Made by a program: the position numbers and the translations under genes. From an uncultured Pelagibacteraceae bacterium (lineage in GTDB: Bacteria; Pseudomonadota; Alphaproteobacteria; Pelagibacterales; Pelagibacteraceae), in assembly GCA_902519255.1 (NCBI GenBank), contig CABYIV010000001.1, positions 248,001 through 312,000 of the forward strand: a DNA stretch of 64,000 nt. Reading direction: 5' to 3'. Position 1 is the first letter of the stretch; every line of letters starts with the position of its first letter. Under the pieces are notes generated by a model that ran no database searches, was not told the origin of the DNA, and saw nothing but the letters and a program-made list of their open reading frames with translations. This document shows positions 36,507 through 45,323 of this stretch, one piece after another.

Positions 36507-36551
36507 AGAAATATCTCTTTTTTATTATATGAAATCATATATTACCAAAGT

Positions 36552-36557
36552 TATAAA
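36552..36557 (+). promoter_or_regulatory. Candidate -10 element for petABC
   Basis: TATAAA, 9 bp before the petA ATG, which would give a nearly leaderless mRNA. No good -35 is visible at the right distance. A short inverted repeat ATATG-aaat-CATAT (36527-36540) lies just upstream. Confidence 0.35.
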
Positions 36558-36566
36558 ATATTAAAG

Positions 36567-37088
36567 ATGTCAGATCAAAAAGACGAAAAAAAGACCAACA
36601 GAAGAGATTTCTTGTTTACTGCTACTGCCGCAGCAGGTGCAGTTGGAGTAGGTGCTGCTGTTTGGCCATTAGTCGATCAAATGAACCCAGATGCCTCTGT
36701 AAAAGCATTAGCAAGCACAGAAGTAGATGTAAGTTCAATGCAACCCGGACAATCTTTAACGGTTCTTTGGAGAGGTAAACCTGTTTTTATAAAGAGAAGA
36801 ACGGATGATGAAATTAAAAAAGCGAGAGCAGTTGACATCAATGATCTTAAGCATCCTGAAAAAGATGAAGATAGAGCAAAAAATCCTGAATGGTTAGTGA
36901 TGCTTGGGATTTGTACTCATCTAGGATGTGTTCCATTAACAGATAAAGGTGATTATGATGGTTGGTTTTGTCCTTGCCATGGTTCTCATTATGATACATC
37001 TGGCAGAATTAGAAAAGGACCAGCTCCAACTAATATGGAGATCCCTAAATACGAATTTGTAAATACTAACACGATTAAGATTGGATAA
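36567..37088 (+). CDS. petA: Ubiquinol-cytochrome c reductase Rieske iron-sulfur subunit
   Basis: 173 residues. The N-terminus carries a twin-arginine motif NRRDFLF (11-17) before a hydrophobic helix, as expected for Tat-exported Rieske proteins. The [2Fe-2S] ligands are C116 and H118 in CTHLGC and C135 and H138 in CPCHGSH. It transfers electrons from ubiquinol to cytochrome c1 in the bc1 complex. First gene of petABC; petB follows after 2 bp. Confidence 0.97.
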   Translation: MSDQKDEKKTNRRDFLFTATAAAGAVGVGAAVWPLVDQMNPDASVKALASTEVDVSSMQPGQSLTVLWRGKPVFIKRRTDDEIKKARAVDINDLKHPEKDEDRAKNPEWLVMLGICTHLGCVPLTDKGDYDGWFCPCHGSHYDTSGRIRKGPAPTNMEIPKYEFVNTNTIKIG

Positions 37089-37090
37089 AT

Positions 37091-38362
37091 ATGAGTGATC
37101 ACGAATACACACCTAGTTCAAAATTTGGTAAATGGTTCAATGATAGACTGCCTTTGCTTACATTGGCAAATCACTTAACAGATTACCCTACACCAAAAAA
37201 TTTAAATTACTGGTGGACCTTTGGTGGGATATTAACTTTTTGCTTAATTACCCAAATAGTTACAGGATTAGTTTTGGCTATGCACTACATTGCTCATGCA
37301 GATATGGCATTCAGCAGTGTCGAACATATAATGAGAGATGTGAATTATGGATGGTTGTTAAGATATGTTCACGCAAATGGTGCTTCTATGTTTTTCCTTG
37401 CAGTTTATATTCATATATTTAGATCTTTATTTTACGGATCATATAAATCTCCTAGAGAAATAATTTGGATACTTGGAATTATAATTTATCTGCTAATGAT
37501 GGCAGCTGCTTTTATGGGATATGTTCTTCCTTGGGGACAAATGAGTTTTTGGGGAGCAACAGTAATAACAAATTTATTTAGTGCAATACCACTTGTGGGA
37601 GAGAGTATAACAACTTGGTTATGGGGTGGTTACTCAGTTGACAATCCAACTTTAACAAGATTTTTTACTCTTCATTACTTGATACCGTTTTTAATACTAG
37701 GGCTTGTAGTACTTCACATATGGGCATTACATGTTCCTGGAAATAACAATCCAGTTGGTATTGATATTAAAAAGCCTTCTAAAGATACAGTTCCGTTTCA
37801 TCCATACATTGTAATTAAAGATGCTTTTGCGTTATTAATGTTTTGTATTGTTTTTGCGATGTTTGTATTTTATCAGCCAAATATTTTAGGACATGCTGAT
37901 AATTATATCGAGGCGGATCCACTTGTAACTCCTGCTCATATAGTTCCTGAGTGGTACTTATTACCTTTTTATGCGATCTTAAGATCTGTTCCTGATAAAC
38001 TTATGGGTGTTGTAGCTATGCTATCAGCTATTTTAATTTTAGCCGCTTTACCGTGGTTGGATACGTCAAAAGTTAGATCAGCAGTTTTCAGACCGTTATT
38101 TAGACAGTTCTACTGGATCTTGGTAGCTGATGTTTTAATTCTAGGATATGTAGGGGCGATGCCAGCTGAAGGATTGTACTTGTTAATTGCAAGAGTTGCT
38201 ACAGCGTATTACTTTGCGCATTTTTTAATTATTCTTCCAGTTTTAGGATGGAAAGAAAAAACTACCCCGCTGCCTTTGAGTATTACCGAGCCAGTTTTAG
38301 GAGGCTCGCCAAATTTTGCTACGGCTAAGAGTGATGAAAAAATAGAAAAAACAATAAAGTGA
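37091..38362 (+). CDS. petB: Ubiquinol-cytochrome c reductase cytochrome b subunit
   Basis: 423-residue, about eight-helix membrane protein. Key motifs visible: the Qo-site PEWY in [16 protein letters not shown], the heme-binding His pairs in [13 protein letters not shown] and [20 protein letters not shown], and [14 protein letters not shown]. It holds hemes bL and bH and both quinone sites of the bc1 complex. It lies between petA (2 bp) and petC (4-bp GTGA overlap). Length is normal for alphaproteobacteria. Confidence 0.97.
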   Translation: MSDHEYTPSSKFGKWFNDRLPLLTLANHLTDYPTPKNLNYWWTFGGILTFCLITQIVTGLVLAMHYIAHADMAFSSVEHIMRDVNYGWLLRYVHANGASMFFLAVYIHIFRSLFYGSYKSPREIIWILGIIIYLLMMAAAFMGYVLPWGQMSFWGATVITNLFSAIPLVGESITTWLWGGYSVDNPTLTRFFTLHYLIPFLILGLVVLHIWALHVPGNNNPVGIDIKKPSKDTVPFHPYIVIKDAFALLMFCIVFAMFVFYQPNILGHADNYIEADPLVTPAHIVPEWYLLPFYAILRSVPDKLMGVVAMLSAILILAALPWLDTSKVRSAVFRPLFRQFYWILVADVLILGYVGAMPAEGLYLLIARVATAYYFAHFLIILPVLGWKEKTTPLPLSITEPVLGGSPNFATAKSDEKIEKTIK

Positions 38363-39141
38363 GAAAGTTAAAAAATATTTTTTTTGTATTAATATTCTCA
38401 GTTATAGTACTAAATTCATCTAACTCTGCTGAAAAATCACCTCCTTTTTTAGAGACTAAATGGACTTTCAAAGGTCTCTTTGGAAAATTTGATAGAGCAT
38501 CACTTCAAAGGGGTTATCAAGTATATACAGAAGTATGTGCATCTTGCCATTCTATGAAATATTTAACCTATAGAAATTTGGCAGAAAAGGGTGGACCAGA
38601 ATTTTCTGAAGTAGAGGCTAAAGCAATAGCTGCAAGTTTTGAGGTAACAGATGGTCCTGACAGCACTGGAGAAATGTTTGTAAGACCAGCCAAATTGTCT
38701 GATAAATTTGTGATGCCATACGCTAATGAGCAAGAAGCTAAAGCTGCTAATGGTGGTGCTTATCCACCAGATATGTCTGTTCTAGTTAAGGCAAGAAAGG
38801 GCGGAGCAGACTATATTTATTCCTTATTGTTAGGATATTCTGAACCTCCAGAGGGTGTAGAGCTTGATGATGGTGTTTATTACAATAAATATATGTATGG
38901 AAATAAAATTAAAATGCCAGCTCCTTTATCTGATGACTTAATTGAGTATACAGATGGAACAAAAGCTACAGCTGAACAAATGTCTAAAGATGTTACAAAT
39001 TTTCTGATGTGGTCAGCAGAACCACATTTAGAGCAAAGACATAAAACAGGATTTAGAGTTATAGCTTATTTGATAATATTGACTGTATTGGTTTACTTTA
39101 CAATGAAGAAGATATGGTCACGTGTTGAATCTAAAGTTTAG
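38359..39141 (+). CDS. petC: Ubiquinol-cytochrome c reductase cytochrome c1 subunit
   Basis: 260 residues starting with GTG at 38359, inside the petB stop (GTGA). A signal peptide (about 1-24, ending NSSNSAEK) is followed by a cytochrome c1 domain with the heme motif CASCH (C60, C63, H64) in [16 protein letters not shown], the likely axial Met in [11 protein letters not shown], and a C-terminal membrane anchor (about 232-250). It passes electrons from the Rieske protein to cytochrome c. Its last 24 bp overlap the convergent ychF gene. Confidence 0.96.
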   Translation: MRKLKNIFFVLIFSVIVLNSSNSAEKSPPFLETKWTFKGLFGKFDRASLQRGYQVYTEVCASCHSMKYLTYRNLAEKGGPEFSEVEAKAIAASFEVTDGPDSTGEMFVRPAKLSDKFVMPYANEQEAKAANGGAYPPDMSVLVKARKGGADYIYSLLLGYSEPPEGVELDDGVYYNKYMYGNKIKMPAPLSDDLIEYTDGTKATAEQMSKDVTNFLMWSAEPHLEQRHKTGFRVIAYLIILTVLVYFTMKKIWSRVESKV

Positions 39142-40191
39142 AACATCCCCATCTTTAACAATATAATCTTTACCCTCTAATCTCATTTTACCGTTTTCTC
39201 TTGATTTTAACCAACCACCACTACCAACGAAATCTTGATAAGACACAGTTTCTGCTCTTATAAAACCTTTTTCAAAATCTGTATGAATTATACCTGCTGC
39301 TTGAGGCGCCATGCAATTTTTGTTAATTGTCCAAGCCCTTGTCTCCTCAACTCCTGAAGTAAAAAACGTCTCTAAAGATAAAAGGTCATATCCTTTTTTG
39401 ATTAATAAATTTAATCCAGTATCATCTACGTTGATCATTTTCATATAGTTTTTTCTCTCTTCATTTTCTAGTTCATTTAATTGATTTTCTATTTCAGCTG
39501 AAATAGTTAGAGTGTTTTTAGAACCATATTTTTCAATAAAACTTTTTGTATAATCATTGCCTTTATCAATGCTATTTTCGTCAACATTACAAACATACAA
39601 TTTAGGTTTTGTTGACAATAATCCTGATAATTTAACATCCTTTTTATCAAATTCTTCGTATAATTTATTTATATCATCGTTATTATTAATTAAATTCTGA
39701 GCTCTTTCTAGAATTTGGTTTTGATTTTCGTCATTATTTTTTTTATTTTTCTTATCTAGTCTTTTTTGAATAGATTCCAAATCGGCTAAAGACATCTCTG
39801 TTTCAATTATTTCTAAATCTCTAATTGGATCAACTGTTGGATTTACATTCTGAATATCATCAGAATCAAAACACCTAATTAAATGAATAACAGCATCTAC
39901 TTCTCTTATGTGGGATAAGAATTTGTTACCTAATCCTTCACCTTTAGAGGCTCCTTCGACTAATCCTGCTATATCAACAAAAGATATTGTGGTATTTATT
40001 TTTTTTTTTGAATTTGAAATTTTAACCAATTCATCTAACCTATAATCTGGTACAGGAACTACACCTATATTTGGATCTATCGTACAGAAAGGAAAATTTG
40101 CTGCTTGGGCTTTACTTGAATTTGTAAGTGCATTAAATAAAGTAGATTTACCAACATTTGGTAAACCAACTATACCACACTTAAAACCCAT
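39118..40191 (-). CDS. ychF: Ribosome-binding GTPase/ATPase YchF (OLA1)
   Basis: 357 residues. The G1 loop is GLPNVGKST (8-16), the G3 motif is in DIAGLVEGASKGEGLGN, and the G4 position reads NVDE, the variant that gives YchF proteins ATP preference. A central coiled-coil region and the C-terminal TGS domain (ending DGDVLNFRF) complete the usual order. It associates with ribosomes and stress responses. Last gene of the minus-strand run lgt-midA-pgeF-prs-rplY-pth-ychF; it directly follows pth. Confidence 0.95.
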   Translation of the reverse strand: MGFKCGIVGLPNVGKSTLFNALTNSSKAQAANFPFCTIDPNIGVVPVPDYRLDELVKISNSKKKINTTISFVDIAGLVEGASKGEGLGNKFLSHIREVDAVIHLIRCFDSDDIQNVNPTVDPIRDLEIIETEMSLADLESIQKRLDKKNKKNNDENQNQILERAQNLINNNDDINKLYEEFDKKDVKLSGLLSTKPKLYVCNVDENSIDKGNDYTKSFIEKYGSKNTLTISAEIENQLNELENEERKNYMKMINVDDTGLNLLIKKGYDLLSLETFFTSGVEETRAWTINKNCMAPQAAGIIHTDFEKGFIRAETVSYQDFVGSGGWLKSRENGKMRLEGKDYIVKDGDVLNFRFNT

Positions 40192-40752
40192 TTAATTATT
40201 GTTAACTTTGCTTGAAAATAAATCTAATTTTTTATCTATCAAAATAGCAATAGAGTCTATTATATTGTGAGTAATTTTTTCTAAGTGTTCTTGTTCATCA
40301 TCAGAAAAATCATTTAAAACAAAGTCTGATACAGACATTTTATTCTCTGGCTTTCCAATCCCAATCCTCACTCTTGAATAGTCTTTTCCAATAAATTTAT
40401 CAATTGAAGCAACTCCGTTGTGACCTGCACTTGATCCACCAAATTTTGCCTTTATTTTTCCAAATTCTACATCTAGATCATCATGAAAAACAATCACATC
40501 CTCTGCATCTATTTTGAAATATTCAAGCAATTCTCTGATACATATTCCTGAGTTGTTCATGAAAGTCAGAGGTTTGATAGCATAAATTTTCTTTTCCCCG
40601 ATATTACCTGTTGTAAGTAAACCCTTAAATTTTGGCTTTTGCTTTGAAAGACCAAATTTTTGATTTATCGCATCTACAACTTTAAAACCTATATTATGTC
40701 TATTATTATGACTGTTTGGGGTTGGATTGCCCAAACCTACGAGTAACAACAT
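40192..40752 (-). CDS. pth: Peptidyl-tRNA hydrolase Pth
   Basis: 186 residues. Family motifs: LVGLGNPTPNSHNNRHNIGF with the catalytic His near residue 21, KPLTFMNNSG, the FHDDLDVEFGKIKAKFGGSSAGHNG region, and YSRVRIGIGKP. It recycles peptidyl-tRNAs dropped from ribosomes. The position between rplY and ychF is a widespread bacterial arrangement and supports co-expression in translation quality control. Length is normal. Confidence 0.96.
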   Translation of the reverse strand: MLLLVGLGNPTPNSHNNRHNIGFKVVDAINQKFGLSKQKPKFKGLLTTGNIGEKKIYAIKPLTFMNNSGICIRELLEYFKIDAEDVIVFHDDLDVEFGKIKAKFGGSSAGHNGVASIDKFIGKDYSRVRIGIGKPENKMSVSDFVLNDFSDDEQEHLEKITHNIIDSIAILIDKKLDLFSSKVNNN

Positions 40753-40780
40753 TTTATTTTATTATTATTTTCACAGATTA

Positions 40781-41497
40781 TTATTTTTTCTCTGCTGGAG
40801 CTTTTCCTTCTTCTTTTCCTTTATCGCCATCTGCAGCTTTTTCTGCACCTTCTTCAGGTTTAGCATCTCCATCCGCAGCTGCCTCTGCAGCTTCTCCACC
40901 TTCTCCCTCAGCTTCTGCTGGTTTTTCAGGCTCTTTAACAACCGTTGGTGCTGCGACGGTTGCGATTACAAAGTCTCTTCCTTGAATTGTAGGTGTTACA
41001 TTTTCAGGTAAATTTATAAAAGATATTTTAATACTTGCTCCAATATCTAAGTTATTTAAATCTACAACTAACTCTGTTGGTATGTTTTCTGTAGGACATC
41101 TTAATTCAACTTTTCGTCTTACTATATTCAAAACTCCACCTCTTTTTAATCCTGGTGATAATTCATGGTTTATAAACTTAACAGGAATTTCTAAAATTAC
41201 TTTTGCACCTTTAACAATTCTTAAAAAATCTAAATGTATAGGCTCATCTGTAACTGTATCAAAATCAATAACTCTTGGTAAAACTTTTTGTTCTTTCCCA
41301 TCAATATTAATTGAAATAATATTTGATAAAATATTTTCTTTATTTAATAAATTTTTTACTTCTTTAACAGAGACAGAGATTTTTTGATTTGGCTCCTCTC
41401 CTCCATAAATTATTCCTGGAACCATACCTTTAGTTCTAAGAGATTTAACTTCACCCTTAGTTTTTGTTTCTCTTATTGTGGCTGCTAATAAACTCAT
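40781..41497 (-). CDS. rplY: 50S ribosomal protein L25/general stress protein CTC
   Basis: 238 residues. The N-terminal 5S rRNA-binding L25 domain begins with the characteristic RETKTKGEVKSLRTKGMVPGIIYGG, then the TL5/CTC C-terminal beta domain with LSPGLKRGGVLNIVRRKVELRCP and the IKISFINLP segment. The last about 55 residues are an Ala/Glu/Gly/Lys/Asp-rich tail with repeated EGAEKAADGDK-like blocks, probably disordered. It binds 5S rRNA in the large subunit. It has a candidate promoter of its own and precedes pth by 28 bp. Confidence 0.93.
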   Translation of the reverse strand: MSLLAATIRETKTKGEVKSLRTKGMVPGIIYGGEEPNQKISVSVKEVKNLLNKENILSNIISINIDGKEQKVLPRVIDFDTVTDEPIHLDFLRIVKGAKVILEIPVKFINHELSPGLKRGGVLNIVRRKVELRCPTENIPTELVVDLNNLDIGASIKISFINLPENVTPTIQGRDFVIATVAAPTVVKEPEKPAEAEGEGGEAAEAAADGDAKPEEGAEKAADGDKGKEEGKAPAEKK

Positions 41498-41508
41498 AAA
41501 GTGTCGGG

Positions 41509-41537
41509 TTTTTAACTTATGAAACTAAATTTTACAA
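41509..41537 (-). promoter_or_regulatory. Candidate promoter of rplY
   Basis: On the minus strand TTGTAA (41537-41532), a 17-bp spacer and TAAAAA (41514-41509) lie just before the rplY ATG at 41497. The -35 is inside the palindrome TTTACTTGTAAA, the same 12-mer found upstream of the gene at 2035. Confidence 0.35.
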
Positions 41538-41542
41538 GTAAA

Positions 41543-42475
41543 TTATTTAAATAGATCTGATACAGAGGTAGAATTTGATATTCTTTTAATAGCTTCTCCA
41601 ACCAAATTAGAGATTGTTAATACCTCAATATTCTTAGCTTTTTTAACTTTCATAGAATTATTTATTGTATCAGTTACAACTAAATTTTTTATCAAAGATT
41701 TCTTAATTTTTTCAACAGCATTACCACTTAATACGCCATGTGTTACATACACATGAACATCTTTAGCTCCTCTTTTTTTTAGTTCAGAAGCTGCATTTAC
41801 AATTGTTCCACCAGAGTCGATTATATCATCAACTAATATACAAGTTTTATTTTTAACATTTCCAATTACATTCATTACTTCTGACTTTCCAGGAGCAGGT
41901 CTTCTTTTATCTACTATTGCTAAATCTACATTTAACAATTTTCCTAAAGCTCTTGCTCTTGCAGTACCACCGACATCTGGAGCAACACAGATTATATTAT
42001 TTTTTTTTAATTTCTTTTTTATATGTCTAGCAAATATTGGAGTTGCAAATAAGTTATCTACTGGAATATCAAAAAATCCTTGAATTTGTCCAGAATGTAA
42101 ATCAACTGTAACGACTCTATCTGCTCCTGCTTTTGCAATAAGGTTAGATACAAGTTTTGCAGATATAGATGTTCTAGGAACCACCTTTCTATCTTGTCTT
42201 GCATATCCAAAATATGGGATCACAGCAGTTATGTTTTTGGCCGATGATCTTTTTAAAGCATCAATCGATAGTAGTAATTCCATTAAATTGTCATTTGCAG
42301 GAGATGAAACGGATTGAATTAAAAAAATACTATTGCCTCTAATATTTTCATTAATTTCTATATAGATTTCTCCGTCTGCAAATTTTCTTATGTTTGAATT
42401 CACTAGTCTATTTTTTAAAAATTTAGATATTTTTTGACTAAGATGTTTATTACTGTTTCCTGTGAGAATTTTCAT
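41543..42475 (-). CDS. prs: Ribose-phosphate pyrophosphokinase
   Basis: 310 residues making PRPP from ribose-5-phosphate and ATP. Motifs in order: KFADGEIYIEINENIRG near residue 36, PYFGYARQDRK (ATP site), VVTVDLHSGQIQGFFDIP, and the PRPP-binding loop CILVDDIIDSGGTI near residue 210. It is a class I enzyme by these motifs. It lies between pgeF (10 bp upstream) and rplY (45 bp downstream). PRPP feeds purine, pyrimidine and histidine synthesis, including the carAB pathway in this window. Confidence 0.96.
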   Translation of the reverse strand: MKILTGNSNKHLSQKISKFLKNRLVNSNIRKFADGEIYIEINENIRGNSIFLIQSVSSPANDNLMELLLSIDALKRSSAKNITAVIPYFGYARQDRKVVPRTSISAKLVSNLIAKAGADRVVTVDLHSGQIQGFFDIPVDNLFATPIFARHIKKKLKKNNIICVAPDVGGTARARALGKLLNVDLAIVDKRRPAPGKSEVMNVIGNVKNKTCILVDDIIDSGGTIVNAASELKKRGAKDVHVYVTHGVLSGNAVEKIKKSLIKNLVVTDTINNSMKVKKAKNIEVLTISNLVGEAIKRISNSTSVSDLFK

Positions 42476-42485
42476 CCGAGATGTC

Positions 42486-43238
42486 CTATTTAATCATAAT
42501 TGCAGAAATATTTCTACCATAATCGTTATGCTTATTTTTTTTTGATCTCCTAGAACTAAAAAAGTTATTTTCTAGAGCGTAGGTATCCTTTCTTATTATA
42601 TCTATTTTTTTAACTCCATTTTCGTAAAATTGAGATTTTATATATTCGCTTAAATCAAAATAAATTTTTTTCCTTTTAAATGTGAAGAAATTCACATTTT
42701 TTTTATTTTTGTCCTTAAACAATTTAAAAAAATCATTTTTTACTTCATAACTATTTTTTTTTATACATGGTCCAATACAAGCAATCATATCTTTCTCTGA
42801 GCATCCATTTTTTTTTAAAAGCTGAATTGTTTTTTTTACTATTCCCTTAAAAGCACCTTTCCACCCAGCATGTATTGCACCAACAAATTTTTGCTTTTTT
42901 TCTATAATTAGAATTGGCGCACAATCTGCAGTAAGTATACTAATCGCAATATTTTGCTTATTTGTAATCATCGCGTCTCCAGTTAATTTTTTTTTTGGAA
43001 CATTATTTATTTTAAGAACTTTATTGCTGTGAATTTGATTAAGAGAAACTAGATCCCCACTTGTACAACCTATTTTTTTTGAAACTATTTTTAAATTTTT
43101 ACTTATATTAGCAATTTTATCTTTTGAACCTTTTCCACAATTTAAACTTTTGTAGATTCCTTTTGAGGTACCTCCTAATCTATTGAAAAAATAATGTGAA
43201 ATGGATTTTTGATCTCTAAAAATTTTTGACTTAATCAC
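42486..43238 (-). CDS. pgeF: PgeF/YfiH/LACC1-family purine nucleoside phosphorylase or peptidoglycan editing factor
   Basis: 250 residues. The family pattern is visible: the metal-binding His in SLNQIHSNKV, Cys in ILTADCAPILI, and His in GAIHAGWKGAFKGI, followed by ACIGPCIKKNSYEV. Early annotations called these polyphenol oxidases; studied members act on nucleosides or edit peptidoglycan precursors. The role here is not decided by sequence. It overlaps the midA stop by 4 bp and is in the same run as lgt. Lysine-rich, in keeping with the genome. Confidence 0.88.
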   Translation of the reverse strand: MIKSKIFRDQKSISHYFFNRLGGTSKGIYKSLNCGKGSKDKIANISKNLKIVSKKIGCTSGDLVSLNQIHSNKVLKINNVPKKKLTGDAMITNKQNIAISILTADCAPILIIEKKQKFVGAIHAGWKGAFKGIVKKTIQLLKKNGCSEKDMIACIGPCIKKNSYEVKNDFFKLFKDKNKKNVNFFTFKRKKIYFDLSEYIKSQFYENGVKKIDIIRKDTYALENNFFSSRRSKKNKHNDYGRNISAIMIK

Positions 43239-44275
43239 TTAAAACCCAAATTAAAATTATTTTTAGATTTGCTTACAAATAAAACTTTAAACAAAGAGCC
43301 CATATATTTTTCATCAATTAATCTTTTTATTCTATAAAATATGTCCGCTTTCTTACTAAATTGTAAATTTTTACTTATTATCTCAGCTCTTTTTAATATT
43401 CCTAATTTTGTTAAGAAATTACCTTGTGTAGTTATTAAAGACTTCAAATTAGAACTTGCAAACTCTTTCTTGTACATTTTAAAATTTATTAAATGAGTAA
43501 TATCCGAGTTATAGGGATTTGCTAAAAAACTAATTTTTCTGTGCTTCTCAACACTTTGCAAAGTATTTTTCATTTTTCCACTGGTAAAGCCATAGTCTAT
43601 CATCAATAAACCACCATTATTTTTAAAAATAAAATTCCCTATTTCGTTGGCAAATTTCATTGCTGAAGGTGAATATTCAACAAATTTTTCTTTTTCTATA
43701 TTTTTACCTAAATATTTCTCAATTATTTTTGACGACACTTTTTGATCACAAACTTCAAATTTATTTTTTTTGTATGCTACATATTTTTCATACCAATTAT
43801 TGCTTTTCTTTAAAAACTGCTTGATAGGAAAGGCATCAAAAAACTCATTAGCCAAGAATATAGTTGGAGCCTTTGGAATTTCTTTTAAATTCCTAATCCA
43901 ACTTGCTTTTTTCTTATCTATTTTACTCTTCTGAATTTTTATCAGTAATGGACTTTTTTCTAAAATTAAGAAATTGGCAGATAAACTAATTTCACTAAAA
44001 TTATTAAAAGTTTTTATAATTTGTGACATCATCTCACCATTACCTGCACCCAGCTCTACAATATTTATTTTTTTTGGCTTTTTTAAATTCTCCCAAAATG
44101 AAATTAACCAAATAGATATCATTTCTGAAAAAAGAACAGAAATATTCGGAGATGTTATGAAATCACCTTTTTTTCCGAAAGGATTTTTTTTAATATAATA
44201 ACCATTATCCTTGTCATACAAAGATTTGTAAATAAATTTATCTAATGCGATTTTTTTATTCTGTCCTATTAGCAT
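43235..44275 (-). CDS. SAM-dependent methyltransferase, MidA/NDUFAF7 family
   Basis: 346 residues. The SAM-binding loop VELGAGNGEMMSQII follows the N-terminal MxxALYDxxxGYY-like segment (here SLYDKDNGYYIKKNPFGKKGDF), and LANEFFDAFPIKQFL is another hallmark. In mitochondria this family methylates an Arg in complex I subunit NDUFS2; the bacterial substrate is presumed similar. It overlaps lgt by 20 bp and pgeF by 4 bp. The lgt-midA-pgeF order is common in alphaproteobacteria. Confidence 0.9.
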   Translation of the reverse strand: MLIGQNKKIALDKFIYKSLYDKDNGYYIKKNPFGKKGDFITSPNISVLFSEMISIWLISFWENLKKPKKINIVELGAGNGEMMSQIIKTFNNFSEISLSANFLILEKSPLLIKIQKSKIDKKKASWIRNLKEIPKAPTIFLANEFFDAFPIKQFLKKSNNWYEKYVAYKKNKFEVCDQKVSSKIIEKYLGKNIEKEKFVEYSPSAMKFANEIGNFIFKNNGGLLMIDYGFTSGKMKNTLQSVEKHRKISFLANPYNSDITHLINFKMYKKEFASSNLKSLITTQGNFLTKLGILKRAEIISKNLQFSKKADIFYRIKRLIDEKYMGSLFKVLFVSKSKNNFNLGFK

Positions 44276-45032
44276 TTTTATAATAGATGATAATTAATCC
44301 GCAGGTTAGTGCTATACAACTTATTATTTGCCCCATACTCAAGTTGAAAAATAAATAACCTATCTGCTGATCTGGTTCTCTAAAGAACTCGATAACAAAT
44401 CTAAAAAAAGAGTATAAAATTAAAAAATAACCCGAAATAATCCCAGGTATGTTCCTTAATCTATTAAACAACAAACTTAAAATAATAAATAGAACAACTC
44501 CCTCAAATATTGCCTCATAAATTTGTGACGGATGTCGATTTAAATAATCAATTTTTATAAACTTTACTGACCATGGTACATTTGTTTCTATGCCATAAAG
44601 TTCTGAGTTTATGAAATTTGATATTCTTCCTAAAAAAATTCCTATAGGAGAACAAACAGCAACCACATCTAAATAACTAAAAATATTTTGATTTTTATTT
44701 TTGCAGAAAAAATAAGTTCCTATAATAATTCCAATTAGTGCACCGTGAAAAGACATGCCTCCTTGCCAAATTTTTACAATCTCAACTGGATTACTGATAA
44801 AATAAATAGGGTCATAAATAATTACATATCCAAGTCTTCCACCAAGGATAATACTTATGATCAAATAAGTTATGTAATCATCGAAATATTCTCTCTGAGC
44901 GTTATCTTTGATTAGTTTGTTTTTTGCAAAATACCAACCAAATACTAAGCCAAATATATAAGACAAGGAATACCATCTAATTTCTAATGAAAAGATCTCA
45001 AAAGCGACTGGGTCAAAATTATTAATAAACAT
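44256..45032 (-). CDS. lgt: Prolipoprotein diacylglyceryl transferase Lgt
   Basis: 258-residue, seven-helix inner-membrane enzyme that attaches diacylglycerol to the lipobox Cys of prolipoproteins. Visible motifs: WYSLSYIFG, GGRLGYVIIYD, WQGGMSFHGALIG (His of the catalytic region), and the Lgt signature GRISNFINSELYG. First gene of a seven-gene minus-strand run; divergent from ubiK with a perfect palindrome in the 48-bp gap. A substrate lipoprotein is encoded in this window at 13071. Confidence 0.96.
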   Translation of the reverse strand: MFINNFDPVAFEIFSLEIRWYSLSYIFGLVFGWYFAKNKLIKDNAQREYFDDYITYLIISIILGGRLGYVIIYDPIYFISNPVEIVKIWQGGMSFHGALIGIIIGTYFFCKNKNQNIFSYLDVVAVCSPIGIFLGRISNFINSELYGIETNVPWSVKFIKIDYLNRHPSQIYEAIFEGVVLFIILSLLFNRLRNIPGIISGYFLILYSFFRFVIEFFREPDQQIGYLFFNLSMGQIISCIALTCGLIIIYYKNANRTE

Positions 45033-45038
45033 TTAATT

Positions 45039-45057
45039 GTAATATTATAAATATTAC
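45039..45057. repeat. Perfect 19-bp palindrome between lgt and ubiK
   Basis: GTAATATTATAAATATTAC: 8-bp perfect arms with a 3-nt centre. It lies 6 bp before the lgt start and 23 bp before the ubiK start, a position suited to a dimeric repressor acting on both genes. AT-rich arms make chance more likely than for a GC-containing repeat. Confidence 0.6.
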
Positions 45058-45080
45058 TTAAACTTTGATAAGAAATTATT

Positions 45081-45323
45081 ATGTCAAAATCAAGATTCGT
45101 ATTTGATAAATTTGCAAAATTTTTGGAAGAAGGACTGGTAAATTACAAAGATTTTAGTGATGAAGTCGTAAATATTTTACGATCAAAAAAAGAGGAAATT
45201 ATTCTTAAAATGAATTTAGTAAGCAAAGATGAAATCGATATATTAAATAAAAGAATTGAAAAACTAGAAAAAAAAATTGCTGAAAAAAAAATTAAAAAAA
45301 AAACTAAACGGGCAAAGAAATAA
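45081..45323 (+). CDS. ubiK: Ubiquinone biosynthesis accessory factor UbiK (BMFP family)
   Basis: 80 residues. An N-terminal amphipathic helix region (FDKFAKFLEEGLVN) is followed by VNILRSKKEEIILKMNLVSKDEIDILNKRIEKLE-type sequence (residues 30-63), the trimeric coiled coil of the BMFP/YqiC family, and a Lys-rich tail. Family members assist ubiquinone synthesis and membrane fusion in vitro. It is divergent from lgt and its 3' end overlaps the sensor kinase gene by 20 bp. Short but well matched. Confidence 0.85.
   Translation: MSKSRFVFDKFAKFLEEGLVNYKDFSDEVVNILRSKKEEIILKMNLVSKDEIDILNKRIEKLEKKIAEKKIKKKTKRAKK

Noticed and set aside
40716-41011. Two overlapping plus-strand frames of about 90 codons opposite the L25 tail
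   Set aside because: Low-complexity Ser/Ala/Pro and Phe/Cys products that mirror the repeated tail codons of rplY on the other strand.
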